A stretch of DNA of 64,000 bases from Ceratotherium simum simum (GCF_000283155.1 NW_004454282.1:1225661-1289660), one strand, 5' to 3'. Positions 13,668-26,247 are shown, numbered from the stretch's first letter. Numbers and translations are program-made. The notes: generated by a model not told the origin, from the sequence alone.

Positions 13668-14177
13668 AAAATGATCAGTGTTGAGACAAGTTCACATCAC
13701 GTCGCATAGGTCCTGATTCGATGCACTTAGAAGATACTCTACACTATTTCAGTGATGTTCTTGCTGAGAATGCACGATCGAAATCAGGTCATGAGGAAAC
13801 ATCAGATAAATCCACATTGAGAGTCATCCTACAGAATGTAAGGCCTATCTTTTTTAAAACTGTCAAGGATTTGAAAGTTGGGAAAGACTGAAGAAGTGTT
13901 CTAATATGAAGGAGTCAGAAGAAGCATAACAATTAAATTCAACATGCATTCCCAGATAAGGTCCTGGACCAAAAGATAAAGAGACATTACTGAGAAAGTT
14001 AGCAAATTTTGAATGGGATCTGAATTGCATAGTAGTGATGTACCAAGGTTGATTTACTTGTTTGGAGGTTTGTATGCTGCTTATTAGGAAAGTGTCCTTA
14101 TTTGGGGGAATACACACTGAAATGTTTAAAGGTGATGAGACATCATGTCTGTAGTTGCACTCAAAAGGTTCAGAAAA

Positions 14178-14420
14178 AGACTAAGGATAAGGGGTAAATC
14201 TTATATATTATAGATCATATGATATATATATTATCTATTATCTGTATAATATATATTATATATAAAAGACTAATGATAACTGGTAAATATATATTATAGA
14301 TCATGTAATTTATCTGTTATCTATTATATAACTATTATATGTTATATATATAACTATTATACTTTATTATATATAAAGATATATATCTATTATTTAGAGA
14401 TATATGTATAATATGTTAAG
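14178..14420. repeat. AT-rich, imperfect tandem duplication
   Basis: 'Agactaaggataaggggtaaatcttatatattatagatcat' near 14178 recurs as 'agactaatgataactggtaaatatatattatagatcat' near 14267, a period of about 89 bp, embedded in TA-rich low-complexity DNA that ends in an AG-rich (agagaaagagaaagaaag) run. Confidence 0.7.
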
Positions 14421-14799
14421 AGAGAAAGAGAAAGAAAGAAGCAAATGCAGTAAAATATTAACAATGGAGGGGTCTGTGTGAAGGTGAAAGAGGTCTTTGT
14501 ACTTCTCTGGCAACCTTTTTTTAAGTTAGAAATTATTTTTAAAATAAATTACTTTTTAAAAGCAAGAAAAAATAAATCCTAAATGTGGCCTTAGAGGCAA
14601 AAGTCAGTAATGAGCACAGAAGAAGGGCCAGAGTTTGCACAGTGAGTGCTGAGTGAACTCTTAGGTGGCTTCTTTTTATGGTCAACATAAGTCAGGGTAA
14701 ATAGTAAGAAATACAGCACAACAGCTTCAGCACTTCAAGGATCAGTGCCTTATTTTTATCAGTCACCAATACTACCATTCACAGATCATCAACAACTTA

Positions 14800-14990
14800 T
14801 CTTTAACCAACTCTCATGAGTAAGGACAGAGCTAGGCATCAGGGATTTATAAAAGTGTAAGATGTGGTCCCTGACCCCCAGGAACCTGATTATAGGGGAG
14901 AAACTGGATATATGTAAATGATATTCTACAACAATGCTCAAGCTTAATATTGAAGAAATAGAACAGACAGTTAATGCTGATGAGCTTCAC
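14800..14990 (-). repeat. L2 LINE relic (probable)
   Basis: 'Gagctaggcatcagggat', 'gatgtggtccctgacccccaggaacctgattataggggag'. Confidence 0.55.
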
Positions 14991-15059
14991 AAAAGGAAAG
15001 GGTCACCTGTGAGTAGGGTGATCAGGAAAGCATTGGGAAGGTGGCTTGGAGTCATGGGC

Positions 15060-15980
15060 TCTCCAAAGAGACAATAGACATCATCCAGCCTGGCTGGCCT
15101 TCAGTGTAACCTGACATCCCTTCTCTGATGGCGACCACCTCCACTTGAATACTTCTAGAAATGGTGATTCATGTTCTCATAAGCAGCCCATTTCCCTATT
15201 GGAAAGATCAAATTATTAGAAAGTTCTCCCTTATGTGGAGCCGAAATATGCCTGTTTGTAGTTACTCTTTGCTTTCTACTTGTGGGCAACACAAAATAAG
15301 CTTAATTCATCTTCTACGTATAAACCCTTCACATATTTGAAGACCACTATCATGTCTCCTCTAATTTCTCTTTCTTGTGCCAAATACTTTCAGTTATTTT
15401 AGCTATTATAGATTTATTAGATCCTTCACTAATGCAGATACACTAATCTGTCAATGAATCCAAAGGATGTTCCTAGTGAGCTGTGGTCTCATTAATGCAA
15501 AATACGAGATTATTCTCTCTCTAAAATGGAATACCACATGCTAGTAATGCATCCTAAGATTGCATTAGCTTTCTTTGGCAGCTACATGGACCCTGTTGAC
15601 ACTGAAATACTCAAATCTTTTCCATGTGAACTGCCAATCCAGTCTTCCCACAGCCTGTACCTATACAGCTTACTTTTTTAAGTATAACTTTTTGCCTTTA
15701 TCCCTATTAAATTTCATCCTAAATGAAAGAATTGGTCCAGCTTGAAATTACTGTGAATCTTGGTTCTTCTCTACTGTTTAGGGTATTCCTTTTAGATGTG
15801 TATTTTATGCAGAATTGATAAATACACTTTGTCTGGCACTGGTTTTATTTTTATTGAAAAAAATGGGACCAACTAGAGAGTGCTGAAATTCATCCCTAGA
15901 GATGCTAGCTCCGGGTTATTGTGATCATTAATAAAAGGTTTTTGTTGTGGCATTTACCTATTATTGAAAATAGTTTTCTG
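15060..15980 (-). mobile_element. Ancient CR1/L3-like LINE relic (probable)
   Basis: Read on + it recalls the antisense of a CR1/L3 3' end: 'cccttatgtggagccgaaat', 'cccttcacatatttgaagaccactatcatgtc', 'attgcattagctttctttggcagctacatgga', 'tttatccctattaaatttcatc' and 'gtgatcattaataaaagg' occur in the expected order across ~900 bp. The family is recalled, not searched. Confidence 0.55.
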
Positions 15981-17767
15981 TCCAGTCCCCCTTGTGTCAT
16001 ATGAGGCGACCTGACTGTCAGCTTTTTGACTAGTTCCAGGTCTTTAAAGAATCCCATTTTTTAAATTCTCTCTATAAAAATTAATATAAAAAGAAGACAA
16101 TCTGACTGAAAGCATCATCAAAACCATTACAGTAAGAAATTTGCTAACAAAAGGAGATGTGTCCCTTCCGTGAATGAAGATGATTAAAACACACATTAAA
16201 TACTTTCCTGATAGGGACCATGTGAGTATCTTGGCACTGTAAGTGAAAGGTAAAGAAATTATAAACAGAAATGGAAGAGTTGATATGGTATAGGGAAAGC
16301 AACATTGACATGGAATTCTCATCCTACGAACCCACAAGCACTTGTTTTTACAGATAATAAAAGTCCTAAATCAGAAAGCCTTTCCACCAACAATGAAAGT
16401 GAGAATATAATATGACTTGGATGATGTGTTGTAATTTATGCATCTAATTGTTGGCCTAATCATTAACAAAGTGGTTAATAATTCATGCTCTCTCTCATGG
16501 TTGGCATGATCTTTAGAACAAAGCACTTAGTTTACCTTCTGTCCTTTATATATTATAGAAAACACTATAGAATGTAAAAGAATAATTTTTTTTTTACTCC
16601 AGGTGGGTTAAGCACTTCGTAAATATGTATGTTTCAAGCATCAATTCTCTGGAGTTCTGAATTTATCATTCTCCGCAGGATGAACCAACCATAAGCAGGA
16701 AAGTTAGGGGTGTTGTTGGTCCTATGTATTGTTCCTATTTAATTACATCCAAATCCAGACATCAATTCTACATCTTGAGTTCTAATTGCCTTTGAGAGTT
16801 CTATGCACAGAACAATAGCTGGAGTGACTCTTCAGAACAGAAGTTGTAAATATAGGTTCTTCCTGATCTTGATGAATTAAAACCAAAAGAGGGGAGACAG
16901 TTTTGTTTTGAAGAAGCCATCTGTTTATTTGGGTACAGAGTTTGTATTCAAATTCAAAGAAATTAATCAAGTAAAAAGCATAAGAATTCGCAACACAGAA
17001 AGGAGTACTGAACAAGCATACAATTTGAGAAAACCAACTAACTAATGAGGTTTTGAACCTCTTTACTTTAATCTTCTCTAGTCCCAAGGAGACTTCACTG
17101 GTGTGTGTACAGTGCATGACTTGCTTTGCATCGATTCTTGCTACCTCAGGGCTCAGAACATGAATCGGTGACAAGTGCTAAATTAATGAATTAGCAGCTG
17201 TCAGCACAGCAACCATACCATACCAGCATAATCCTTGATTTAGGGAACTTCTCTGGTCCTTGGTTAACAGGCAACTGAGTTCACCAATAAGAAAATCTGT
17301 TCCAGATCCCTACATGTACATAAAGAGATGAACATTTCTTTAGGAAACAAATGTCAATTAAAAATGTGAGCCAGAATTGCAAATGACTCTAGGCCTTGGG
17401 GTATGTGCCAAGTCCTTGTTGCTCACCCAGAAGTTGTCAGGAGATAGGAAGCCAAGACATGTTTAAGGACTTGAGCCGGACATTTGACTCTGCACTCATA
17501 AGTCTGATGTGTGAGCTTAGAGCCAAAGCCAGCATTTTAGGCATAAAATCATCGCTGCCTTTTACTTGTGTAAGGCAGTAACTTCATTACTCTTGCAGTG
17601 AAGCCCTCTGAAACCAGCTTCACCCCATGGCCTTCTTTGAATTCCTTCTGCATTCAAATATCTTCCATTGACTACACATAATGAAGAGTGCAAATCGCTG
17701 TATTGTGCCCTTAGAGTTGTTCTCTGGATGATTTGTGAATGGATATTATGTTTTCAACTAAATGAAG

Positions 17768-17950
17768 GGAGGCAGCATAGCACAATAGATAGTTCCTTAA
17801 CCACTCTTAGGCACCAGTTTCCCTCATCTGTTAAGTAGGGACGATAATAGTACCTATTTGTTAAGAATAAATGAAATAATCCATGTAAAGCGCTTAACGC
17901 AGTGTCTAGAACCTGAGGGGCTCAATTAGTTATTACAAATGTTATTATGC
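17768..17950 (+). repeat. MIR SINE relic
   Basis: 'Ggcagcatagcacaatagatag', 'gtttccctcatctgttaagtagggacgataatagtacc', 'catgtaaagcgcttaacgcagtgtctag'. Confidence 0.8.
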
Positions 17951-18865
17951 CTCAGTCTCCTTTATGTCTCTCTTGGTACCAGGACAATGTTATCCACATA
18001 ACACACAATGCATGCTTGGTGGCTAAATCAACAAACAAATGAAGGTACATTAAAATGAAAATCTAAATTGCAAAATCAGTGGACAGCTATTTAAAGTAGA
18101 ATTAGGCAACATCTTGCCAAATAAAAACCATACAATCCTATAATTTTAGCCGGGAATTATTTGTTCCAGTCTTCATTTTACAGATGAGAAAAATTTTAAA
18201 TCAAAAATGATAAATGGCATGTTAAGTCAAAATGGAGCTATTCCTAGATTTTTGTTTAGAATTATTCTAAAGTGATTTGCTCTCAACTCCTTCCCTTATT
18301 TAAAAAACTCTTAATCTGTATCTATTCCTGCAGGTCAGTGAATCAGTAGAGCAGATTTTTGATTATGTGACTTGCAAAAGCCTTGGGTTTCCAAATAAAG
18401 GCTTTTCCCTCCTATTACTTAGCTGCAGTCCCTGTTTTTCACTCCTCATTTCATAGACATCACTCATTCAACAGAGACTGAAAGCTTACCAATCCACTTA
18501 TTATCTTATCCTATTTTCAGAAAACAGCAAAAGTACATCCTACCACTGGATTACAATCTATTTATGGACACAGACTTTTCTAACAACCTGAAATGTTCAC
18601 TTTCCATTATTGGATAAAAGCGCAGACAAACTGTTTTAAAGACTCTCTTTAAAGAGGAAATTTTAGTGTGGGTTGTTGGAAAGTAAGACCCATCAAAAGT
18701 CTCCTATAAGATATCATTTCAAAATTCCCAAGAGAGATTTTAATCTGAGGTTCACTTAATAAATATTTATATACCCCACAGCCTGAAACAAAATCCTGTG
18801 AATATGGAAGGGAATTAATCAATGTTCTTTTATTGTTTTGTTTGCTTTTGATTTGTCTTCTTTGT

Positions 18866-18897
18866 TATGGTTTGTTTGGTTGGTTTGGTTTGGTTTA
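18866..18897. repeat. (GGTTT)n short repeat
   Basis: Repeated tttggt/ggttt units within a T/G-rich stretch from about 18830. Confidence 0.8.
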
Positions 18898-19878
18898 GTA
18901 TAGAGAAATCTCTGGAATATGGCTGAATTCAGAATTTCATTCTTTAGGCACTTATATGACCTTTATATTTAGCTCAAATTGCTTTTCACCATTGTACTCT
19001 CTGACACCATTTATGAAATCATGTTGCAGTGAAAAATGAGAGACTCCCTGTGTGTGAAGGTAGTTTTGGAGTTTATAAGCTCTCAGCTAAGCAAGCCCGT
19101 TCCATTCCCAATTAAAACTATAATGTAAACGGTGAATTTAAAAACAAATTAGTCTTTATTTTAAAGAAGTAATATACATATGTCATTTTGTCAATGATGT
19201 TCATCAAAGTATTAATAATAATTATATTTATAATAAAATTTGCTAAAATGTCTACTAGTTTCAAAATGGTTAAAACTGTAAACTTAATAGCACATTATGC
19301 AGATTATAAAAATATGTGGATAAAGATATAAACATACCTAATATTATATTAAGTAAATATAACATTTATATTTTTTTTTGTTTTTGTTTTTTTGGTACTT
19401 TCTTTTAACTTTCCTGAAATTTCTAAATTTCTCATACTAAACATTTTTCACTTTTATAATAGGAAAAAAGAAAGCCCAACAAACTTCAAGTTAGCATGGA
19501 TTTTCCTGTTTGCACTCAGCTGAAATATTGCTTTCTAGTGAAACTGGGGAGATCCAAAAACCTTTTTAAAGGGGCAGTTTCAGAGCAGGCTGCCAGAAGT
19601 AGGCCCTTCCACGAGTGTCTTCAGAAATCTAACCTCAGTGCTCCCCAGCTGAGTTCTGTTGCTATTCGAAGTTTCACATAATGAGTGTTTTCATCTTTTC
19701 ATATTAAAAATGACCTCCTGGCCTGAATCTGAGCTTCCCAGATGACTGAGGTTTGCCAGTCACAGCCTAAGTAAAAATAAAGCAAAACTACTCAGTATTC
19801 CGTGCTCTTCGATTCTACATTTTATTTCCGCACAAGCTCATGGTCTTTGTTGTTGTTTTGTTTTGTTTCACTCTCCAG

Positions 19879-20054
19879 ATCCAACAAGAGTAATGGTGCC
19901 TCCTTCCAGTATGGATGTCACTGTTGGAGAAAGTATTGTTCTGCCATGCCAGGTAACACATGATCATTCACTAGACATCATGTTCACTTGGTCATTTAAT
20001 GGACACCTGATAGACTTCGACAAAGACGGGGACCACTTCGAAAGAGTCGGAGGG
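19879..20054 (+). CDS. CNTN6: CNTN6 exon A: first half of Ig domain 6
   Basis: The acceptor is ctctccag|AT and the donor is GGG|gtaagt. The exon enters in phase 1 (two bases complete an Asp codon) and leaves in phase 0; it is 176 nt. It encodes the N-terminal half of the sixth Ig domain: the PTRVM start, then GESIVLPC with the first disulfide cysteine, FTWSFNG with the core tryptophan, and an acidic [14 protein letters not shown] stretch. The partner cysteine is in the next exon (YVCMV). Reading through the donor meets a stop at 20101, which supports the splice. The domain lies just before the FN3 stalk in the extracellular molecule. Confidence 0.95.
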
Positions 20055-20204
20055 GTAAGTATTAATATCAAACTATCCACAGGAAATGCAATGTGCGACT
20101 GAACTTCTCAAAACAGACTCAACTTGTTTAGAGTTATTCTTTGATAATTTCGTTTAAGCACCTTATTTCAAGAAACTCTTGGTTAATTCCTGCTGCTTTT
20201 TGCA

Positions 20205-20390
20205 TGATAAATGCGGCACCCTATATGAGCAACCCCATACGGCAGGCCTTCTCTTAATCGTCACAGCAATCCTACAGGATGGTTATTCATTACTGTGTAT
20301 AAATGAGGAAACTGAGGCTCAGGGGAGTTATATGGTTTGCCTTGGCCTCACAGCTACTAAAATTGCAGAACTCAGCTTTAAACTTCAAAT
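20205..20390 (-). repeat. MIR SINE relic
   Basis: 'Ttaatcgtcacagcaatcctacagg', 'aaatgaggaaactgaggctcaggg', 'ttgccttggcctcacagcta'. Its right edge runs into the 13-bp inverted repeat. Confidence 0.75.
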
Positions 20391-20420
20391 TCCATGGATA
20401 CATGAATATGTATCCATGGA
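20391..20420. repeat. Perfect inverted repeat, 13-bp arms, 4-bp loop
   Basis: tccatggatacat (20391-20403), gaat, atgtatccatgga (20408-20420). The arms are exactly complementary. It sits between a MIR and an L1 3' end. Confidence 0.95.
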
Positions 20421-20660
20421 TAAAGAGATGGATAAAGAGAACAGATTAGTGGTTACCATAGGGGAAGGGGGTGAAGGTGGGCAAAAGGGTTACAGGGGCA
20501 CCTATGTATGGTAGCAGATAAAAACTAGACTATTGGTGGTGAGTACGATGCAGTCTATACAGAAACTGATATATAATAATGTACACCTGAAATTACACAA
20601 TGTTATAAACCAATATGACCTCAATAAAAAAAATAATATAAATAAATAAAAGAAAAAAAT
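20421..20660 (+). mobile_element. L1 3' end
   Basis: Contains 'gagaacagattagtggttaccatag', 'gtacacctgaaattacacaatgttataaacc' and 'aataaaaaaaa', the standard order of a mammalian L1 3' UTR ending in a poly-A tail at about 20625-20660. It abuts a 13-bp inverted repeat on its left. Confidence 0.8.
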
Positions 20661-22764
20661 AGCTGAAGGATAGTTTACTCCTATGTTTTTATGCTGCTGA
20701 TTAAACTCCCTTTGGCTCTTCTAGAAGACTCAACACTGTGACGTTAGGGCTCTCTTTCTTGAATCTGAAAGTCTGATCAGATTATTTATTATCTCCAGGT
20801 AATTTGAATTCTAATGGTTGAATTTTCAAAATGCCTTACTTTCCATAAAAATACATATTATCGTTGCATTCACACCAAGAACAGGTTAAATCTAGAAACA
20901 ATTTGGGTCTATCACAATTGTTCTCCAAAAATTTTTTTCTGCCCTAACACAGCCCAACATTCCCATTGGTAATAAAGATTCACTCTGGCTGCCATTCTCA
21001 TGGAGGGGTCCAACCAAAAGACAGCAGAATATAAAAATGGGCTATGACTTGAAAAGCCCTCCCCATCCCCCATGCTGCCATAGGAATCTGATTTACCCAC
21101 TTAAACTTACCCCCACCCCATGTTGAGAATAAACGGACTAAAGTTTAAAAAGCTATCCACATGATATATTGAGGGCCTATTTTCCACTCAAATATAGTAC
21201 TAGTCCTGTTACTTACATTCTTGCTGCCTTTCTCAGTGTTTCTCGGTTGAATCACAGAACACCAAAAATGATTTGAGTAACTATTTTCTCAGTTCTCCCA
21301 AGGATTGTACATGACTGGTACCCTTTTAGATGCATGGGAGAGAAGTTAATTCATTACATCAACGGATGCCTCGGGTCGTTAGTGATTCTCTCTTGGAACC
21401 GTAGTTGAGAAAGGCTGGATGAAATTGCCAGTACTGACCATTCTGGACCTCTTTGATATGGTTCAGCCTAATAACCTTGACCAAGTGAAAGAGACATTAA
21501 CTACTTCACAAGGGCATTAAGGATATTAAATACCTTCAGGTATAAAAAAGTACATAGCCCAATGCCTACCAGAAAAGAATTACTTGATAAATTTAAATGG
21601 TTGTGTTACTTGAAGGAAGGGTAACATTGATTCTAATAACAGAAAAGTATAAATTGAGAAAACCTTCATAAATTAGGCAGAATATTTGTTTTCATGCTAA
21701 AACCAATGTCTCAGGCAGGAGAGATATGAGAAATATTATCTCCCAGAATGACACGGGCACCAACCAATCAGAACAGGTACCTGACTGATCAAAATAGATG
21801 CCCCGCCAGTCAGACAGATGTGACCTTTATGCTGGACTGGCTGCATATCAGCCAGGGCTGAGGCACAGGTGGAAACACTCTCAATGAAGTCAAGCACTAA
21901 TGACCACCTTTTGTGGAGACCTCTATTTGTAGAATCACCCTCATTAGTCTTTCATATGGGAAATGTTTTTCTCTTTTGGGAAACTAGTGCTAACCCCAAT
22001 CAACTATTGCTAAGAAATAAGTACAAAATTAGGGACAGCACTACAAACTGTGAGAGCTAAGTGTATCAGCTACCAGGATCATTAATGTCTGTAGATTTGG
22101 ACTTGACGATAGAAGAGATAAGGAAGCAATTCTGAAGTCAAACCCATTTCGCCGTTTCTACTTCCTGGATCAGCATGGTGGAAATGATGCTTGGTAGAGC
22201 CACCCTATTGTAGTTTTTTGAAAAGTTATTATTTCATTGTCCTCTGATAGCCTCTACCCACTCTGTCAGGAACAGAACAGACCACAGTGGGGGAAAATAA
22301 GCTGGTGCTGTTTTGTTCTGTTTGGCAGGAACATAAACGTAGATCTCAGTTAACAGTGTGGTCTGGATGACTTCAAAGAGAAAGAGAAAGTCATTGTGGT
22401 CTGCTTCCGTGAGACACTTACCTCAATTCTGACTTTATTTTTTTCTTCGTTTCCGTTTTACTTTAAAAACACAAATCTGGTCAAAATTTGTAAATAAAGA
22501 GAGCAGACTCTAAATGACACAGTCACAAAATTCTGTTAATAGGTTGCTGTGCTCTGAAATCTACAAGCTACAAGTTTCTCCAACATTTGAGCCCTTGGTG
22601 AATAAAATGAATTATTGGAAAACTGTAGGCATTTCCTTAAAACCAGAGTGGCTTCCCACCTTCCCTGCACATACCCCCTTGTGAGGCGTATTTCGTGTTT
22701 AAACCTTTACTCAAAGTCCTAACACATGCAATGTCTTAGGTAAAGAAGTATTAATAATATTAAT

Positions 22765-22945
22765 AACGATGATGATTCCTTATATTTGCAAAGTGCCTAA
22801 CATTTATCAAGCACTTTCATATATATCAGCTCCTTAATCTTCACAGAAACCTTGTGAAATAGGTTAGCAGTTATTATCCAATTTTACTGAGTAATTATAA
22901 GACTTGATTAGTAAACTGTAGAATCTGGATGAGAACCCAAGTGTT
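22765..22945 (-). repeat. MIR SINE relic
   Basis: 'Gcaaagtgcctaacatttatcaagcactttcatatatatcagctccttaatcttcacag'. Confidence 0.7.
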
Positions 22946-23064
22946 ATAAGTAAAAGAGCTTTCAGGTTAAAAAAAAATCACAGCTCATCTTGAATTAGAT
23001 TTAATATATTTGACGTGATTGTTGCACAAAAAAATTGATCCGGGTCATCAATAATACCAGTTTA

Positions 23065-23290
23065 AATTTACTCTGTGCTTCACAGTTTTCAGAAGGTTTT
23101 CACATACCCATACAATCTCATTTGATTCTCACAACCTAGCACAGTAGGCAATGCATCCTTCTTTCACAGGTCAATAAACTAAGGCTCAGAGAGATTAAGA
23201 GACTTACATGAAGTCGCACAGCAGGGATCAGCCCAAGACAACTAAGTCCTGAACCTTCAGCTCTCTCTTTACTATATGCTTTTGCCTCTC
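23065..23290 (-). repeat. MIR SINE relic
   Basis: 'Tctcatttgattctcacaacc', 'aataaactaaggctcagagagattaagagactt', 'agtcgcacagcagggatcag'. Confidence 0.75.
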
Positions 23291-23424
23291 TTCTCATCCT
23301 GTTTACAACCATTGGCAGTTCCGTGTCTTCCATTGTCCTGGGTAAATATGTGATGTGTTGTGCTGAAACAAAGGAAGGGAACCAAGTACGCATTGATTTA
23401 GAATGAGAACAAAGTCTTTCTGGA

Positions 23425-23695
23425 TGGTAGTATAGCATTATAGTGAAGAATAGAGACTGGAGCCTGACCATGTGGGTTCACATCCTGGCTCTGCCATTTA
23501 CTACCTAAGTGACTTTAGGCAAGTCGTATAACCTCTTTGTGCTTGAGTTTCCTCATCTGTAAAGTAAGGATAAAAAGACTATATACTAAAGCACTAAATA
23601 CTCATAGGACATGTGAGTATTAAGTGAGTTAATATAAGTACCAGGAAGTGCTTTAATATATGCCTGCCATATAGTAAATACCATTAAGCATTATC
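23425..23695 (+). repeat. MIR SINE relic, near full length
   Basis: 'Agtatagcattatagtgaagaatagagactggagcctgacc', 'tggctctgccatttactacc', 'gtttcctcatctgtaaagtaaggataa'. Opposite in orientation to the MIR 130 bp upstream. Confidence 0.85.
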
Positions 23696-24589
23696 CAATG
23701 TTACAGTCTTTGGAAGAATAGCAACAAGGCCAAAATAACCTACGTTATCTTGTCATCCGTTGAGGGTTTAGAAATAAGCATAGCTTCCTGAATCTGACCC
23801 CTAGGGTGTTCTTTTGTTCAAGCAGCTATTCTCCAAGCTTTTGATTAACAGAGCTATGAAACCAAACTCCAAGGTGTAGCATGTTCTTCAGTTAAAATGC
23901 CACCTTTGTGATAGGTTGTGGAGGCATCTCCTTATATTTATTAAGAGTATCGTGCTGGTGAACAGTGTAGAAATATTTCTGGGGCACATAGACATTCACA
24001 CTGGGATGTAATTAGTCCTATTCATCTGCTAATCAAACATGCATTTGGCATTTGGAAAACAAACCAGCACCATTCCACATTAGGTGATGCAAGATTTCCT
24101 TGGAGAGTCTGGTCCTCATAATCTTTTAATCAAACCTGGGAGCAATGAAAATGCTGGCTATAAGACAGAGTTGTGCAGTAACATACAGATGCCTCCAAAT
24201 GTGGGCTTTCCTCCCCTTTCCAAATATAAAGTTCCAAAGTATTGGAATGCCAGTGAAGGCTATAGGCTGAGGGCATGCCTGAAGAAACCCACAGGACTAG
24301 ATCAAGAGCCGCCTTACGTAAGTTTAAGTACTTTCAAGATGGGTGGCAGACTGCTCCTGAAACCCAAAGCAGCCAGACACCTGCAGTCTTGTCCAAGATG
24401 TGTTCTGAAAATGTTGGTGCTCTAATCTCTCAGGCAGGTTCACATATTTTTAATAGGCCATGGCTTGCATCACTAATGTTTTCATCAGCCAGTGTAAAAT
24501 AAATCCATTAGTCACAGTGTCCTTCATGTGACAATGATATTTAGAGCTCATTAAAAAGTAATTGTAGCCACTTTCCCCTACTTTATCAG

Positions 24590-24710
24590 CAGGATTCAGC
24601 TGGTGATTTGATGATCCGAAACATCCAGTTGAAGCATGCTGGGAAATACGTCTGCATGGTCCAAACAAGTGTAGACAAGCTGTCTGCTGCTGCGGACCTG
24701 ATTGTAAGAG
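24590..24710 (+). CDS. CNTN6: CNTN6 exon B: second half of Ig domain 6
   Basis: This 121-nt exon goes from phase 0 to phase 1. It encodes [11 protein letters not shown], then the [11 protein letters not shown] strand with the second Ig cysteine, and ends in AADLIVR plus the first base of a Gly codon; the donor is AGAG|gtatga. The acceptor is a tandem ttatCAGCAG (24587-24592). Use of the first AG starts the exon at 24590 and keeps a Gln; use of the second starts it at 24593 and drops that Gln without changing frame. The upstream AG is chosen here because it is reached first and fits contactin-6 as I remember it. Confidence 0.93.
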
Positions 24711-26247
24711 GTATGAGAATTTTGGGTTTTGTACTTAAAATATTTTTGTGATATCTACTCCTGCACAGAGCTCCAAAAACCTCAGTGGTTTAGAATTATG
24801 AGAAAAAGTCAGGTAGAAGCTGAACATTATAAACAGTACAGTCTACAGAAGTTTTGTGTGCATCTATTTCTCACCGGGGATCGTCAGAAAGTGCAGAGCA
24901 AATCCAGTTACTCTGTACTGAAAATAACTCCTGTGAGTGCTGAGCGCACCTGATTTATGGCTATTGGAGTTGATTGACCTTTTAGAATAACTTTAGATTA
25001 ACAAAAGAAAATGGCTTAAATAGGGATCAAATTGAGCCTTTTTATGTTTCATCTGGGCTAAAACAAATTAGTGTTTTTGGCTGCTGATATAATAGTGGCT
25101 TAAGTAAAATCATCACCAGTTTTTCTGTTTCCTTTTTTCCCTAAGGTTAATAGCTCTGTCCGATTCCTAAAATATGGCTTTAGAGGGAAACACCTCCTGA
25201 CTACCTGGGATGTAGTAACTAAGCTGGGAGCTGATGTAAAACCTGACATTTGTGAGATTCTCTTGAGTATTACTAACATGGCCTAACTTCAGCCTAATGG
25301 CTGCAGACGCCCTGGCTGAGCCCCAACAAACCAACTTGTAAAGGAAGAGTTTGGACTTTTAAGAAATATTTTTAAATTAAAATTAAAATCTTTGTGAACC
25401 AGTGTACATACCAGACTTAAACTGATGCATGCCCAGGATTTTCTAAAGTATTAAAAGTGAAGTCAAATTAGAACATCAAAATAATCTCTTGGCTAGCATC
25501 TGCTTCATCTGAACCCCAACAGTTGGTGTTTAGGCATCTTTGGCCAGCAGAACTTTGAGTTTCAGAAAATAAAAATCCGGAGAATATCAGATTTGGAGGC
25601 AGGGTAAATCTGAGTGCACAGAGAACAAGGTATTATTGGAAGCAGCAAAAAGTGTTGCTATATCCTCTAGGCATACCGTGAGGGGGAAATGTGTGGGAGT
25701 TAGCAACTTAAACTCACTGTCAAGAGAGGTTAAAGAAAAACAGCTTTTACATTGTGTCTGCTCTGGTTCCTCTTTAAATTGCCTAAAAAACCTTTTAGTA
25801 ATGGTACAGATCAGAGCCAGTAAGAGAAAAACTTCCAACCTGGGTAGAGCTCCCCATAGAATAACTTATGGAAACGTGTTTATTTCCATTTTAAAATACA
25901 CCAGAGCTGGTCTGCTCTCCCCTTGGGAACAAAAGAATTCTGTTGCTGAAAATTTATCCTCTATTTAATTAGGATAATATTCAGATCAGCAGTTTAAACA
26001 CCAATAAATTAGACTAATAAATATTTAAATCAGTAATACTTGAAGTTCTTAAATGATATTGTATACTTCATTTCACAGAAAATAACATTTAATACCAAGA
26101 GGAATCTGCAAACGCAGACTAAAAGAAAATCTAGTCTAATCAGTTAATAAGGTCAATAAATTAATATGCCATTTTAAACCATAATCTTTTGTTTTATCTC
26201 CTCTAGCTCTGCCCTTGCAGCTTTTCTGCATATTACAGAGGGGAGGC

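Larger units (their letters stand above)
13205..14560 (+). mobile_element. L1-type 3' region interrupted by ERE and AT-rich repeats (probable)
   Basis: Phrases including 'cagataaatccacattgagagtcatcctacagaatgtaag', 'actgtcaaggatttgaaagttgggaaagactgaag' and the closing 'gtacttctctggcaacctttttttaagttagaaattatttttaaaataaa' match a common L1M 3'-end pattern. The family call is from memory of consensus sequences. Confidence 0.5.
1..19878 (+). other. CNTN6: CNTN6 intron (3' part), no exon recognised
   Basis: The next coding exon opens with the second base of the Asp codon of a DPTRV motif, so the upstream exon should encode the end of Ig5. I looked for an Ig-type exon (Trp, then a Tyr-x-Cys strand, with AG/GT borders) and found none here, so this is taken as one long intron. 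Very large introns are normal for contactin genes. Contents: mostly unique AT-rich DNA at 1-1460, 3700-5900, 8840-12900 and 16000-19850; L1-like material at about 1850-3060; MIR and L2 relics; ERE SINEs at 6360 and 13423; an L1-type 3' end at 13205-14560; and a CR1/L3-like relic at 15060-15980. I see no promoter or RNA gene that I could defend. An undetected short exon cannot be excluded by eye. Confidence 0.75.
20055..24589 (+). other. CNTN6: CNTN6 intron A-B
   Basis: A 4.5-kb phase-0 intron splitting Ig6. It holds a MIR, a perfect 13-bp inverted repeat, an L1 3' end (about 20421-20660), then mostly unique sequence, and MIR copies at 22.8, 23.1 and 23.5 kb. A hAT-like 'tttctcag...ctgagaaag' pair at 21230-21415 may be another old transposon, but I cannot name it. 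Confidence 0.9.

Noticed and set aside
20179..20514. 111-codon ORF following exon A
   Set aside because: Crosses a MIR, a hairpin and an L1 3' end; no link to contactin.
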